Below, piece by piece: positions 19,753-30,146 of a DNA stretch of 64,000 bases; the stretch's first letter is position 1, and the number at the start of each line of letters is the position of its first letter. Both the position numbers and the translations under genes were made by a program. The notes under the pieces are model-generated. The model was not told where the DNA came from, did no database searches, and was given only the letters and a program-made list of their open reading frames with translations. Source of the DNA: Clostridium yunnanense (GTDB taxonomy: Bacteria > Bacillota > Clostridia > Clostridiales > Clostridiaceae); the NCBI RefSeq assembly GCF_016595795.1, contig NZ_JAENHN010000006.1:62001-126000 (forward strand), written 5' to 3'.

Positions 19753-21537
19753 CTACTTATCACTTTTTACAGTTGCAATTCCAAGCTCAGTTAATTGTTT
19801 TTCATCAACAACGTTAGGAGCTTCAGTTAAATAACAGAATGCATTTTGATTCTTAGGGAATGTTATAACATCTTTTATGTTATCAGTTCCAGCTAAGAAC
19901 ATTATCATTCTATCAAGACCAAATGCTAATCCGCCATGAGGTGGTGGTCCAAACTTAAAGGCTTCAAGTAAGAAACCAAACTTTTCCCATGCTGATTCAG
20001 TTGTAAAACCTAGTGCTTCAAACATTTTTTCTTGAAGCTTAGTATCGTGGATTCTTATAGATCCGCCACCAAGTTCTTCTCCATTTAAAACTAAGTCATA
20101 AGCCTTAGCTCTTACTTTTCCTGGATCTGAATTTAGGAACTCAATATCTTCATCCATTGGCATTGTGAATGGATGATGTGCTGCAAAGTATCTTCCTTCC
20201 TCCTCATCATATTCGAAAAGTGGGAATTCAGTGATCCAAGTAAAGTTAAATTCATTTTTATCCTTTACTAAATCAAACTTCTTAGCTAATTCTAATCTTA
20301 GTTGACCTAAACTTTGGAAAACTACAGAGTTTCTATCTGCAACGATTAAAATTAGATCTCCATCTTCAGCATTCATTGTATTTATGATGTTTTTAAGTTC
20401 ATCTTCCTTTAAGAACTTAGCTATTGGCGATTTTACTTCGCCTTCTTTAAGTTGTATCCAAGCTAATCCTTTAGCTTTGAACGTCTTAACGAATTCACCT
20501 AATCTATCTATATCTTTTCTTCCCATTGAAGCTCCACCTTTTAAGTTAAGAGCTCTAACAGATCCGTTATTTGCTATTGCATCAGCAAAAACTTTAAACT
20601 CTGCAAATTTAACAACTTCAGTAAGATCAGTAATCTCCATACCAAATCTTAAATCTGGTTTATCAGAACCGTACTTTTCCATACCTTCTTTAAAAGTCAT
20701 TCTCTTTATTGGAAGTTTAACATCTACACCTAAAACTTCTTTAAATACATGAGCTATTAAGCCCTCATTTAATGCTATTACATCATCAGCTTCAACAAAG
20801 CTCATCTCTAAGTCAACTTGAGTAAATTCAGGTTGTCTATTAGCTCTTAAATCTTCATCTCTAAAGCATTTAGCTATTTGGAAGTATTTATCAAAACCTG
20901 AAACCATTAAAAGTTGTTTAAACAACTGTGGTGATTGAGGTAATGCATAAAACATTCCCGGATAATTTCTTGAAGGCACTAGGTAGTCTCTAGCTCCTTC
21001 TGGAGTTGACTTTGTAAGTATTGGAGTCTCAACTTCTAAGAAACCATTATTATCTAAAAAGTCTCTGATAGCTTTAGTAGCTCTATGTCTTATCTTGAAT
21101 ATATTTTGCATATCTGGTCTTCTTAAATCAAGATATCTATATTTTAATCTTATATTTTCAGCTGCATCCAAATTTTCTTTTATATATATCGGTGGAGTTT
21201 CTGATTCAGATAATATCTTTATGTACTCAGCCTTAAGTTCCACCATACCAGTTGGAATATTGTTGTTTGGAGCTTCTCTTTTTACTACTTCGCCAGTAAC
21301 AGCAATACAGTATTCTGACCTTATACTGCCAGCTTTGCTAAATGCTTCACTGTTTATCTCATCTCCAAAAACAACTTGAAGTATTCCTGTTCTATCTCTT
21401 AAGTCTACGAATTCTAATCCGCCTAAATTTCTTCTTCTTTGAACCCATCCCATCACTGTTATGTTTTCACCTATATTACTTTCTCTTACTTCACCACACA
21501 TTATGGTTCTTTTTAATCCTTGTAATGCTTCACCCAT
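19753..21537 (-). CDS. aspS: Aspartyl-tRNA synthetase
   Basis: Class II synthetase of the bacterial type, 594 residues, charging tRNA-Asp. An OB-fold anticodon domain (residues 20-110; VMGWVQRRRNLGGLEFVDLRD) precedes the catalytic core with motif 2 (KCFRDEDLRANRQPEFTQVD) and motif 3 (GLAFGLDRMIMFLAG). A GAD insertion lies between. The ATG has GGAGG seven bases upstream. It follows hisS by 11 bases and forms the end of the relA-dtd-hydrolase-hemZ-hisS-aspS run. Whether it also charges Asn cannot be judged here, since no gatCAB was seen. Confidence 0.98.
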   Translation of the reverse strand: MGEALQGLKRTIMCGEVRESNIGENITVMGWVQRRRNLGGLEFVDLRDRTGILQVVFGDEINSEAFSKAGSIRSEYCIAVTGEVVKREAPNNNIPTGMVELKAEYIKILSESETPPIYIKENLDAAENIRLKYRYLDLRRPDMQNIFKIRHRATKAIRDFLDNNGFLEVETPILTKSTPEGARDYLVPSRNYPGMFYALPQSPQLFKQLLMVSGFDKYFQIAKCFRDEDLRANRQPEFTQVDLEMSFVEADDVIALNEGLIAHVFKEVLGVDVKLPIKRMTFKEGMEKYGSDKPDLRFGMEITDLTEVVKFAEFKVFADAIANNGSVRALNLKGGASMGRKDIDRLGEFVKTFKAKGLAWIQLKEGEVKSPIAKFLKEDELKNIINTMNAEDGDLILIVADRNSVVFQSLGQLRLELAKKFDLVKDKNEFNFTWITEFPLFEYDEEEGRYFAAHHPFTMPMDEDIEFLNSDPGKVRAKAYDLVLNGEELGGGSIRIHDTKLQEKMFEALGFTTESAWEKFGFLLEAFKFGPPPHGGLAFGLDRMIMFLAGTDNIKDVITFPKNQNAFCYLTEAPNVVDEKQLTELGIATVKSDK

Positions 21538-21548
21538 GGTGTATCCTC

Positions 21549-22805
21549 CTATTGCTCTTTTATTAATTTAGCTAAGAAATCTAAATCAGTAAGATCTACT
21601 ATACTTTCTTCGCCATTATTCATATTTTTAAGTTTTGCAGATTTATTAGCAATTTCATCTTCACCTAATACTAAAGTGAATCTTGCTCCTATTTTATTAG
21701 CATATTTCATTTGAGCTTTAACACTCTTTTTCATATGATCACATTCACAGTATATTCCATATTTTCTTAAATCGCAAATCAATTTTAATGCTTCAAAATT
21801 AGATTTTTCTCCAATAGACCCAACAAATAAATCAATATATATTGGTTTTGGGATTTCTACTCCTTGATTTTCTATTATCATAAGAAGCCTTTCAAGTCCT
21901 AATCCAAATCCAAAGGCTGGCATTGAAGGTCCACCAATCTCTTCAATCAGCTTATCATATCTTCCTCCACCACAAACTGTTAATCCATCATGGATTATCT
22001 CAAAAACTGTTTTTGTATAATAATCTAAGCCTCTTACGATTTTAGAATCAACATTATATTTTATTCCTAATGCATCTAAGTATCCTTTTAAATTATCAAA
22101 ATGAGTATTGCACTCTTCACAAATAAAATCCAGTATAGTTGGAGCCTTTTCAGTGATTCCCTTACACTTGTGCTCTTTACAGTCAAGTATTCTCATTGGA
22201 TTTCTTTCAAATCTAGTTTTACAGGTTGCACAAAGATTGTCGTAATTTTCCTTAAGATACTCTTTAAGTGCGTTATTAAACTTCTCTCTACAGTGTGGAC
22301 AGCCCAAACTGTTTATATTTAAACTAAGATCATTTAGTCCAAACTCTTCTAAAGCTCTCATTGCAAGTGATATAATTTCAGCATCTATTGATGCTTCTTT
22401 AGACCCAAATACTTCTATCCCATATTGATGAAACTGTCTTAGTCTTCCTTTTTGAACATTTTCATATCTAAATGCAGGAGTAAAATAATAAAGCTTTGTA
22501 GGCTGTGCATCTGCATACAAGCTACTTTCAATAAAAGCTCTAACTGCTGGCGCAGTTCCTTCTGGCTTTAAAGTCACACTTCTTCCACCTTTATCTTCAA
22601 AAGTATACATTTCCTTTTGAACTATATCAGTAGTCTCTCCAACCCCTCTTAAGAATAATTCTGTATGTTCAAACATAGGAGTTCTTATTTCTCTTATGCC
22701 ATATTCTTTTGATAACTTTCTAAACTTTTCTTCTGCATAATGCCATTTATATGCGTCACTTGGCAGCATATCCTTGGTTCCTTTAGGTGCCTGTATTGAT
22801 GACAT
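21549..22805 (-). CDS. hisS: Histidyl-tRNA synthetase
   Basis: Class II synthetase charging tRNA-His, 418 residues, the usual length. It shows [15 protein letters not shown] at the N-terminus, motif 2 ([20 protein letters not shown]), the histidine motifs [11 protein letters not shown] and GGGRYDKLI, and motif 3 ([10 protein letters not shown]). The C-terminal anticodon domain spans about 325-418. A cysteine-rich insert (CPHCREKF...CATCKTRF) near residues 175-200 is common in clostridial HisRS. GGAGG precedes the ATG. It lies 16 bases after hemZ. Confidence 0.98.
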   Translation of the reverse strand: MSSIQAPKGTKDMLPSDAYKWHYAEEKFRKLSKEYGIREIRTPMFEHTELFLRGVGETTDIVQKEMYTFEDKGGRSVTLKPEGTAPAVRAFIESSLYADAQPTKLYYFTPAFRYENVQKGRLRQFHQYGIEVFGSKEASIDAEIISLAMRALEEFGLNDLSLNINSLGCPHCREKFNNALKEYLKENYDNLCATCKTRFERNPMRILDCKEHKCKGITEKAPTILDFICEECNTHFDNLKGYLDALGIKYNVDSKIVRGLDYYTKTVFEIIHDGLTVCGGGRYDKLIEEIGGPSMPAFGFGLGLERLLMIIENQGVEIPKPIYIDLFVGSIGEKSNFEALKLICDLRKYGIYCECDHMKKSVKAQMKYANKIGARFTLVLGEDEIANKSAKLKNMNNGEESIVDLTDLDFLAKLIKEQ

Positions 22806-22821
22806 GTTACTACCTCCAAAA

Positions 22822-24246
22822 CTAATATAATGTGTTAAATAAGGCTATTTTGCCTTCTATCATTTCGTCAATTCTATTTATATATTCTTTAACATCCTTA
22901 ACATTTCCAAATCGCTCTATTCTATTTTCATCTAAAAACACCACTTTTGAGACTGCATCTGCCCCAAGTGCTATAATGGTTTGACTATCTTCAATCATTT
23001 GAATATTATATATGCATTCTTTATCAGCGTTTGAATATCCTACGTTCTCCATGTTTCCAACCATATTTTTTTGCCTATACATATAGTATGGGTGCATACC
23101 TAAATCTTCAGCCAACTTTTTTGTTTCTTTGTACATTTTATTAAGCTCTTCTTGCTTTGGAATATGTATAGTCTGTTTTAAGACTAAATTCTCATGCAGC
23201 CTAGAGCTCCTCTTTATAGACATTCCATGTACTGTTAAACTTTCTGGTTTTAACTCAAGGATTCTTCTATAGGTATTTTCTACTTCTTTCAACCCTTCAT
23301 TTGGCAATCCAACAATAATATCCATATTTATATTATCAAAGCCTAAACTTCTGGCAAGATTAAATTTGTCTATTACATCATCTACAGTGTGATTTCTACC
23401 TATTTCCTTTAAAGTAACATCATTCATAGTCTGAGGATTTATACTTATTCTATCTACTGAATATCTTCTCATCGTTTCGAGTTTTTTTGAAGTTATACTG
23501 TCAGGTCTTCCACACTCTACTGTAAATTCTTTAATATTGTTATCTAAAACAAAGCTTTCATAAACTTTCTTCATTATATCTTCAAACTGTTCATCGTCTA
23601 CTGCTGTAGGTGTACCCCCACCAAAGTATACAGTTTCAATAATCAACTCTTTGCTTTTAACATAATCTTTAATTGAAGCAATCTCTTTTGAGAGGGCATC
23701 TAGATAAGGATCAACTTGCTTTTTACATCCACCTATTGGATTAGATGCAAAGGAACAATATAAACATCTTGTAGGACAAAATGGCATTCCAACATATATA
23801 CTGATGGTTTTTGAATCTTTATTTACAAATTTTTCTTCATACTTAGCCACTTCGATACAAAGTTCAGCTTTTTCTTTTTCCACCAAAAACTCATCAGAAT
23901 AATGTTTTATTATCTCCTCTTCTGAAACACCTTCGTTTATAAGCTTCAGTGCTCTCTTACTAGGTCTTATTCCAATCATTGTTCCCCACGGATATTTTTC
24001 TCCAGTAAGGCTTGATAAAGCAGTAAAAATACTTTTCTTCATTTCCTCTTTTTTACCGTCTTTTATATTTCCTTTAAAAAGAATTTCTTGGTCTTTAAGT
24101 AATTCCATATAATCACCATTTATAGACACGCAGAAATCTTCACCCTCCTTAACAAAAGAAATGTCTTGAAAGGTGAAGAAAATATTAAACATTTGATATA
24201 TATCATATCTATACTTTTCATCATTTAGTTTTATCTTAATTTCCAT
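22822..24246 (-). CDS. hemZ: Oxygen-independent coproporphyrinogen III dehydrogenase-like radical SAM protein
   Basis: A 474-residue radical SAM enzyme of the HemN/HemZ group. The cluster motif CxxxCxxC appears as [10 protein letters not shown] near residue 168, followed by [11 protein letters not shown] and the SAM-binding VECGRPDS. The long N-terminal extension (about 150 residues) is the mark of HemZ rather than HemW. HemZ is known as an oxygen-independent coproporphyrinogen oxidase in Bacillus; clostridial homologues lacking heme pathways may do something else. The ATG at 24246 has AGGAG five bases before it; a start at 24261 would place that site inside the gene. It lies in the relA-aspS operon. 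Confidence 0.88.
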   Translation of the reverse strand: MEIKIKLNDEKYRYDIYQMFNIFFTFQDISFVKEGEDFCVSINGDYMELLKDQEILFKGNIKDGKKEEMKKSIFTALSSLTGEKYPWGTMIGIRPSKRALKLINEGVSEEEIIKHYSDEFLVEKEKAELCIEVAKYEEKFVNKDSKTISIYVGMPFCPTRCLYCSFASNPIGGCKKQVDPYLDALSKEIASIKDYVKSKELIIETVYFGGGTPTAVDDEQFEDIMKKVYESFVLDNNIKEFTVECGRPDSITSKKLETMRRYSVDRISINPQTMNDVTLKEIGRNHTVDDVIDKFNLARSLGFDNINMDIIVGLPNEGLKEVENTYRRILELKPESLTVHGMSIKRSSRLHENLVLKQTIHIPKQEELNKMYKETKKLAEDLGMHPYYMYRQKNMVGNMENVGYSNADKECIYNIQMIEDSQTIIALGADAVSKVVFLDENRIERFGNVKDVKEYINRIDEMIEGKIALFNTLY

Positions 24247-24272
24247 ATGCGCTCCTAACATAAAGGTATAAA

Positions 24273-24872
24273 CTATTCTAAAAATGGATTATTACTTCTT
24301 TCGAATCCTATAGTTGTAGTATCCCCATGACCTGGCAATACTCTTACAGAATCATCTAAAACCATAAGCTTTTTTGTGATACTATTTATTAAAGTTGCAA
24401 AATCTCCACCTGTAAAGTCAGTTCTTCCTAATGACTGCTGGAATAAAGTATCACCACATATAAGTATGTCGCCTATTAAGAAGCTTATTCCACCTGGAGT
24501 ATGACCTGGTGTGTGGATACATTTAAGTTTAATTCCTGCAAATTCTAACTCTTGTTCATCAGTTAGATAGTGATTAGCTATCGGCAAATCTCCATAAATA
24601 TAAGTTTTCTTCTGAATAAGTTGTTCGTCAAGCTCATTTATATAAAACTCTATTCCGTACTTATCCCTAATATCTATAACTGCCCCAGTATGGTCAAAAT
24701 GTCCATGGGTTATTAAAATAACTACAGGTTTTATATTTTTAGATTCTATAAAATCTATTATCTTTTCACTGTCTGCACCTGGATCTATAATTATACCTTC
24801 ATTAGTCTCGTCATTTATAACAATATAGCAATTTTCAAAATTTGAGCCTACTGTGATTCTAGCTACATCCAT
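24273..24872 (-). CDS. MBL-fold metallo-hydrolase (glyoxalase II-like)
   Basis: A 199-residue metallo-beta-lactamase-fold hydrolase. The zinc motif HxHxDH is visible as THGHFDHTG near residue 56, followed by HTPGHTPGGISF and the final GHGDTT, which supply the remaining histidines and the bridging aspartate (CGDTLF). Stand-alone proteins of this size (YcbL/YqgX type) hydrolyse thioesters such as S-lactoylglutathione in vitro, but clostridia mostly lack glutathione, so the substrate is open. AAGGAGG precedes the ATG. It sits 12 bases after dtd in the same operon. Confidence 0.9.
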   Translation of the reverse strand: MDVARITVGSNFENCYIVINDETNEGIIIDPGADSEKIIDFIESKNIKPVVILITHGHFDHTGAVIDIRDKYGIEFYINELDEQLIQKKTYIYGDLPIANHYLTDEQELEFAGIKLKCIHTPGHTPGGISFLIGDILICGDTLFQQSLGRTDFTGGDFATLINSITKKLMVLDDSVRVLPGHGDTTTIGFERSNNPFLE

Positions 24873-24884
24873 ATCAAGACCTCC

Positions 24885-25334
24885 TTAAAAATTCTTTTTA
24901 CTATCGAGCATCAAAGTTACCGGCCCATCATTTAATATCTGAACTTTCATATCTGCTCCAAATACTCCTGTTTCTACTTTTATATCTTCACATTTGCACA
25001 TGTCAACGAACATATCATAAAGTTTTTTTGCTTCCTCTCCTGCAAGCGCCTCCATGAAATTAGGTCTTCTTCCTTTTCTACAGTCACCATATAAAGTAAA
25101 CTGAGATATTAAAAGAAGTTCGCCCTTCACATCTTGAAGAGATTTATTCATTTTTCCATTTTCATCTTCAAATACTCTAAGATTTATAATTTTATCCTTT
25201 ATGTACTTTAGGTCATCAACATTATCTTCTTTACTTATACCTAGAAGCACGTTAAAACCAACAGCTATTTTACCTACAACATTATTGTCAACAGCAACAG
25301 AAGAGCTACTTACTCTTTGAACAACTGCTCTCAT
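24885..25334 (-). CDS. dtd: D-aminoacyl-tRNA deacylase
   Basis: A 149-residue homodimeric deacylase that removes D-amino acids (and glycine mischarged on tRNA-Ala) from tRNA. Both active-site signatures are present: SQFTLYGD near residue 77 and the cross-subunit Gly-cisPro motif GPVTLML near residue 137. The N-terminus [15 protein letters not shown] is typical. It directly follows relA (16 bases), as in many Firmicutes, forming part of the relA-to-aspS operon devoted to translation quality and starvation control. Confidence 0.97.
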   Translation of the reverse strand: MRAVVQRVSSSSVAVDNNVVGKIAVGFNVLLGISKEDNVDDLKYIKDKIINLRVFEDENGKMNKSLQDVKGELLLISQFTLYGDCRKGRRPNFMEALAGEEAKKLYDMFVDMCKCEDIKVETGVFGADMKVQILNDGPVTLMLDSKKNF

Positions 25335-25349
25335 TCTATCACATCCTAT

Positions 25350-27533
25350 TTAACTATTCATTCTATATACATCTAGAACACCTTTGAGTTTTCTAATCTT
25401 TCTCATTAGTTCTTTAAGTTGCTCCACATTATCTATCTTTACTTTAATATTTATTAAAGCTGTATTGGTCTTAGTTGAATTTGCATTCAGTCCATTTAGT
25501 GGAAGCTTTGATTCTGTAATCACAGTCATAATATCAGCAAGAAGCCCATCTCTATCTTCTGACCTAACTTGAATTTCAGCTGTATAAGCACCTTTTGCTC
25601 CACCCCAGTTTACTTCAACTATCTTTTCTGGTTCTTCGCTCATTATTGTTTTAAAGTTAGTGCAATCTTTTCTATGTACCGAAATCCCTCTACCTCTTGT
25701 AATAAATCCAACCACTTCATCACCTGGCACTGGATTACAACACTTAGCAAAACGGACCATCAAATTACTTTCACCTTTTACAGTTATTCCATAATTAATA
25801 TCTTTTTTATGTACTCTTTCACCTTTTGATATATGTTCTTCTATGCTCTTTGTTATCTGCTCATTAGATTGTACTGTCTTATCAGTAACATTATATTCTT
25901 TCAATCTAGATATTATTGTAGATGCAGATACCATACCAATACCAACAGCAGCATATATATCATCTACATTTCTAAGATTGTTATACTTCTTTAAGAGTTT
26001 TTCATAGCCTTCACCTTTTAAAAGGTCTACAAAATTTACAAGTTGTTTTTTTGCTTCACGTTCTATAATGTCTTTACCTTTATCTATATTTTCTTCTCTT
26101 TTTGCTCTCTTAAACCACTGTTTTATCTTGCTCTTAGCTTGATTACTTGTAGCAATATTAAGCCAGTCAATATTTGGTCCCTTGGCAACTGATGATGTAA
26201 GGATTTCAACTATTTCACCAGTTTTTAATCTATAATCCAGAGGAACCATTTTACCGTTTACTTTTGATCCTACACACTTATTCCCTACATCAGTATGTAT
26301 CTTATATGCAAAGTCAATTGGCGTTGCATCATTTGGTAAACTTATAACAATTCCTTTTGGGGTAAAGACAAATATTTCATCTGAAAATAAGTCCATCTTG
26401 AAGCCTTCCATGAATTCTTCTGCGTCTGCAGTGTCCTTCTGCCATTCAAGCATATCTCTAAGCCAAGAAAGTTTAGTTTCAAAAGAATCTTCTCTACCTT
26501 CTGCCGCACCTTCTTTATACTTCCAATGTGCAGCTATACCATATTCAGCAGTTTTATGCATTTCAAAGGTCCTAATTTGGATTTCAAAAGTCTTTCCTTG
26601 ATGACCTATTACAGTAGTATGAAGAGATTGATACATGTTAGGTTTAGGCATAGCTATATAATCCTTAAATCTGCCTGGTAATGGCTTATAAATTGTATGA
26701 ACTATACCTAAAGCTGCATAACAATCCTTAACAGAATTTACTAAGATTCTTATGGCAGTAAGATCAAAGATTTGCTCTATATTCTTGTTCTTATTTACCA
26801 TTTTTCTATATATGCTATAAAAATGTTTTGGTCTCCCATCTATATCTGAGTCTATACCTGCATTTTCTAGGTTTTCAGTAAGTTCATTTATTATACTTTC
26901 AATATAGTTTTCTCTCTCTGCTCTTTTTTCAGCAATTTGTTTTACTAAATCATAATATTCCTCAGAATGTAGATATCTAAACGCTAAATCCTCAAGTTCC
27001 CACTTTATTTTAGACATACCAAGTCTATGAGCGAGAGGTGCAAAAATATCTAAGGTTTCCTTAGCTTTTTCCTTTTGTTTTTCTTCAGGCATAAACTTTA
27101 AAGTTCTCATATTATGAAGTCTATCAGCAAGCTTTATAATAATCACTCTTATATCTTTTGCCATCGCAAGAAGCATCTTTCTTACATTATCAGCCTGTTG
27201 TTCCTCTTTTGTCTTATATCTAATCATATCAAGCTTAGTTACACCTTCAACAAGATTAGCCACTTCCTCATTGAACATGTTTTTTATATCATTATAAGTA
27301 TAATTCGTATCTTCTATAACATCATGCAAAAGTCCTGCAGCTATAGTATTTGTATCCATACCTAACTCTGCCAGTATTGAAGCTACACTCTCAGGATGAA
27401 TTATGTATGGTTCACCAGATTCTCTCTTTTGGGTTTTGTGCGCATCTGCAGCCAAATTATATGCTTTTTCTATAAGTGCTAGATCTACGTTATTACAGTT
27501 ATGTTTAACTTTATCAATTAAAATATCAAGCAT
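25350..27533 (-). CDS. relA: Bifunctional (p)ppGpp synthetase/hydrolase
   Basis: A 727-residue long RSH protein. The HD hydrolase domain (about 25-180) keeps HPESVASILAELGMD and LLHDVIEDT, so hydrolysis is probably intact. The synthetase domain (about 230-360) has the bifunctional-type GRFKDYIAMPKPN motif and YQSLHTTV. A TGS domain (about 385-445; VFTPKGIVISLPN), a helical/CC region with RFAKCCNPVPGD and a C-terminal ACT domain (about 655-727) follow. GAGGAG precedes the ATG. It makes the stringent-response alarmone on the ribosome and degrades it. apt lies upstream but is separated by a stem-loop. Confidence 0.97.
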   Translation of the reverse strand: MLDILIDKVKHNCNNVDLALIEKAYNLAADAHKTQKRESGEPYIIHPESVASILAELGMDTNTIAAGLLHDVIEDTNYTYNDIKNMFNEEVANLVEGVTKLDMIRYKTKEEQQADNVRKMLLAMAKDIRVIIIKLADRLHNMRTLKFMPEEKQKEKAKETLDIFAPLAHRLGMSKIKWELEDLAFRYLHSEEYYDLVKQIAEKRAERENYIESIINELTENLENAGIDSDIDGRPKHFYSIYRKMVNKNKNIEQIFDLTAIRILVNSVKDCYAALGIVHTIYKPLPGRFKDYIAMPKPNMYQSLHTTVIGHQGKTFEIQIRTFEMHKTAEYGIAAHWKYKEGAAEGREDSFETKLSWLRDMLEWQKDTADAEEFMEGFKMDLFSDEIFVFTPKGIVISLPNDATPIDFAYKIHTDVGNKCVGSKVNGKMVPLDYRLKTGEIVEILTSSVAKGPNIDWLNIATSNQAKSKIKQWFKRAKREENIDKGKDIIEREAKKQLVNFVDLLKGEGYEKLLKKYNNLRNVDDIYAAVGIGMVSASTIISRLKEYNVTDKTVQSNEQITKSIEEHISKGERVHKKDINYGITVKGESNLMVRFAKCCNPVPGDEVVGFITRGRGISVHRKDCTNFKTIMSEEPEKIVEVNWGGAKGAYTAEIQVRSEDRDGLLADIMTVITESKLPLNGLNANSTKTNTALINIKVKIDNVEQLKELMRKIRKLKGVLDVYRMNS

Positions 27534-27584
27534 ACGAATTACACTCCTCGTTCATAATTGTTAAATTCCGTATCTAAAGTCAAA

Positions 27585-27604
27585 GGCTGGTTTATTAACC
27601 AGCC
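27585..27604. terminator. Stem-loop between apt and relA
   Basis: A perfect 8-bp stem GGCTGGTT/AACCAGCC with loop TATT lies in the 181-bp gap between apt and relA. On the minus strand it is followed by TTTGACTTT, a weak T tract, so it may terminate only part of the apt transcripts. Confidence 0.6.
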
Positions 27605-27714
27605 ACAAATATATCTACTATTATATTATATATATATCGATTTTTCAATGAATATATAGATGCATGTTTTGTTATTATATATTTTTCTTAGTATTAACTG
27701 TTTAGTGAATTTTT

Positions 27715-28233
27715 TTACACATCATACTGAACTAAAGATGTTATATCATAATTCTTAAGTTTATCTCTTCCGTTAAGATCAGTAAGTTCTATAGCAAAAG
27801 CAAGTGATACTACTTCACCACCAACTTGTTCTATAAGCTTAGCAACCGCACCAATAGTACCTCCTGTAGCTAATAAATCATCTACAATGGCAACTCTTGC
27901 ACCTGGTTTTATAGAATCCTTATGAATCTCTAAGCAATCCTTACCATATTCTAGTTCATATTCTACCGCTACAGTGTCAAAAGGAAGCTTACCCTTTTTT
28001 CTAACTGGAACAAAACCAACTCCTAATGCATATGCAACTGGAACTCCAAAAATAAATCCTCTAGCTTCAGGTCCTACCACAACATCAATTTGCTTTTCCT
28101 TTAAGTAGTTAGCAATCTCATCAATTGAAGCTCTTAAACCTTCTCCATCACCTATTAAAGTTGTAATATCCTTAAAGCTTATTCCTTCCTTAGGAAAGTT
28201 ATCAATTATTCTAATTTTACTTTTAATATCCAT
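27715..28233 (-). CDS. apt: Adenine phosphoribosyltransferase
   Basis: A 172-residue type I phosphoribosyltransferase that salvages adenine to AMP. The PRPP-binding motif is clear as [16 protein letters not shown] near residue 120, and the flexible-loop and substrate segments [17 protein letters not shown] and [10 protein letters not shown] are present. GGAGGAATAAAA precedes the ATG. In clostridia apt often follows recJ and precedes relA; here it follows a short, degenerate RecJ-like gene by 38 bases, so the order is kept even though the nuclease gene is not intact. Confidence 0.97.
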   Translation of the reverse strand: MDIKSKIRIIDNFPKEGISFKDITTLIGDGEGLRASIDEIANYLKEKQIDVVVGPEARGFIFGVPVAYALGVGFVPVRKKGKLPFDTVAVEYELEYGKDCLEIHKDSIKPGARVAIVDDLLATGGTIGAVAKLIEQVGGEVVSLAFAIELTDLNGRDKLKNYDITSLVQYDV

Positions 28234-28271
28234 TTTTATTCCTCCAATAATTATTAATTGATTATGTAATT

Positions 28272-29123
28272 TTATCTAATCTTTTCATTATATAAGTACT
28301 TTGTTATTTGTCTTGCTCTTGATATATCATTGGTCGTTAAAAGCTCTACAACAATTCTAGCATTGTCCTTCTTGTCCACAGCCCCAATTGCAGGAGTTAT
28401 AACATCTATTATTTTTCTTATACTGTCATAATTAAATTCAACAATATTATAGAATTCCATTATTGCTCTTAGTCCATAATTATTGGTATTATTAAGAAAG
28501 TTAGCTCCTTCCTTAATAAAAATAGAATTTTCTCCTTTGTCCTCTGCTTCAGATGAAATTGTTCCAATTAAAATCAAGTCCAAATATCTATTTATACTCT
28601 TCATATTATAATATATTGCAATTGCTTGCATCAACTTAAAAGTCACTCCAGAAGCAGATAAACTTTTATATCTATACGAGCATCCTTCTTGACTTGGATT
28701 TATATAAATTGCTCGGAAATCAGGTTTCAATCTTCTATTTTCTGTAACAATTAAATCTATACCTAGATTATTACAGAGAATTTCTTGTTCTTTTGATTCT
28801 ATGCCACAGCCAACAGTTATAAGAAGTTCTGCTCCTAAAAAATGTATGTGATTTTTTAGAGTTTCAGTCTCTAAATTGTGCGAATTGTTTTTTTCATCAC
28901 TTACATAATACTCAACATCTGCATTTAAGTATTTTAAAACAAGTAAAAGGGAGGCTAAGCCGCACAAACCATCAACATCGCAACCTGAGTATATAACGAT
29001 CTTTTCTCTTAGGTTTATTGCTTTAACCAATCTTTCTATGGCCTTATTCATATTTTTTATTATAAATGGATTATATCCAGTTATATAGCTAGGGCGATAA
29101 ATGCTCTCCCAAAATTTTTCCAT
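28272..29123 (-). CDS. Catalytically degenerate, truncated RecJ/DHH-like protein
   Basis: A 283-residue protein related to the N-terminal DHH half of RecJ (about 560-800 residues). The homology is clear in [19 protein letters not shown] (RecJ motif I) and in [19 protein letters not shown] with VTFKLMQAI. But the metal ligands are damaged: the ITVDxGI motif reads ITVGCGI, and the DHH motif reads ENR in LIVTENRRL. The DHHA1 and OB domains are absent. A bona fide nuclease is unlikely; a structural or regulatory remnant, or a decaying gene, is more plausible. The ATG at 29123 is preceded by GGAGGAG. It occupies the usual recJ position between secF and apt. Confidence 0.8.
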   Translation of the reverse strand: MEKFWESIYRPSYITGYNPFIIKNMNKAIERLVKAINLREKIVIYSGCDVDGLCGLASLLLVLKYLNADVEYYVSDEKNNSHNLETETLKNHIHFLGAELLITVGCGIESKEQEILCNNLGIDLIVTENRRLKPDFRAIYINPSQEGCSYRYKSLSASGVTFKLMQAIAIYYNMKSINRYLDLILIGTISSEAEDKGENSIFIKEGANFLNNTNNYGLRAIMEFYNIVEFNYDSIRKIIDVITPAIGAVDKKDNARIVVELLTTNDISRARQITKYLYNEKIR

Positions 29124-29205
29124 GACTAACTCCTCCAAAAATAGAAAACAACTATATTATAATTTAAATTTGTAGTTTTGACAAACACTTTTGGAGAAAA
29201 TATGA

Positions 29206-29234
29206 CAGACCTCCACAATTTACGTGAAGGTCTG
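29206..29234. terminator. Stem-loop after secF
   Basis: An 11-bp stem (CAGACCTTCAC against GTGGAGGTCTG with one G-U on the minus strand, loop of seven) lies 38 bases downstream of secF and 83 bases before the RecJ-like gene. The following T tract is stronger on the plus strand than on the minus strand. Confidence 0.6.
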
Positions 29235-29271
29235 CAACTTTTTGTCAAATTATGTGATAAAAAAAGTAATT

Positions 29272-30141
29272 CTAAGCTGTCTTTACTTTAGCTTTTTCTT
29301 TTCTATTCTTAAGCATAACCCAAACTGGACTTGCTATGAATATTGATGAATAAGCACCTGAAACTATACCTATTATAAGAGGGAAAGCAAAATCTCTTAC
29401 AGAAGGTACAAAGAAGTAAACTGCACTTGTTGTTATTAACGTAGTCAATGCAGTATTAATTGATCTTGCAAAAGTCTGAGTTATACTTCTATTAGCAAGT
29501 TCAACATAATGCATTCTTCTATATTTCTTAGTATTTTCTCTTATTCTATCAAAAATTACTATTGTATCACTCATAGAATAACCTATTATTGTAAGAATTG
29601 CTGCTATAAACGGAGTGTTAACTGGTATATTAAATACCGAGTATACAGTTAAAGTTATTAGCACGTCGTGAACCAACGCTGCAATTGATGCTATACCAAA
29701 ATTAAACTCAAATCTTACTGCAACATATAATAGTATTACTACTAACGATATTCCTAATGCAATAAAAGAATTTTTAGTAAGCTCACTACCAACTGACTGA
29801 CCTATTTCTTGTTTAGTAAACTCTTTATCTTCAATCTTGTACTTATCTTTCAAGTCCTTTGTCAAGTTACCAACTTTAGTGGTATCCATATATTTTGTTT
29901 TTACTTCTAGCTGAGTATCATTAACAGTATTTGTAACAGCATCATCCAAATATTTCTTTACTATCGTATCAACTTCCGCTTTGTCAAAAGACTTTTTGAA
30001 GTCTATTGTTATTTGCGTACCGCCTCTAAAGTCTATTCCAAAGTTCAATCCACCTCTATAAATCATAAAGCCACTACCAATCGCTATTATTAATAAAGAG
30101 GAAATAAACCATATTTTTGTTTTCTCAATAATCTTAAACAT
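29272..30141 (-). CDS. secF: Protein translocase subunit SecF
   Basis: A 289-residue RND-type membrane protein working with SecD in the late, proton-motive-force-driven stage of Sec export. It has a first membrane segment (residues 13-29), an external domain beginning with GLNFGIDFRGGTQITIDF (the family D1 motif) and five further membrane segments from residue 130, with VFDRIRENTKKYRR as the conserved cytoplasmic loop. GGGGGTAAAGCAG precedes the ATG. It starts five bases after secD, a classic secDF pair. Length is normal. Confidence 0.97.
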   Translation of the reverse strand: MFKIIEKTKIWFISSLLIIAIGSGFMIYRGGLNFGIDFRGGTQITIDFKKSFDKAEVDTIVKKYLDDAVTNTVNDTQLEVKTKYMDTTKVGNLTKDLKDKYKIEDKEFTKQEIGQSVGSELTKNSFIALGISLVVILLYVAVRFEFNFGIASIAALVHDVLITLTVYSVFNIPVNTPFIAAILTIIGYSMSDTIVIFDRIRENTKKYRRMHYVELANRSITQTFARSINTALTTLITTSAVYFFVPSVRDFAFPLIIGIVSGAYSSIFIASPVWVMLKNRKEKAKVKTA

Positions 30142-30146
30142 CTGCT

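Noticed and set aside
24273-24872. Naming the metallo-hydrolase gloB
   Set aside because: The fold is certain but glutathione is unlikely in this organism, so the substrate-specific name is not justified.
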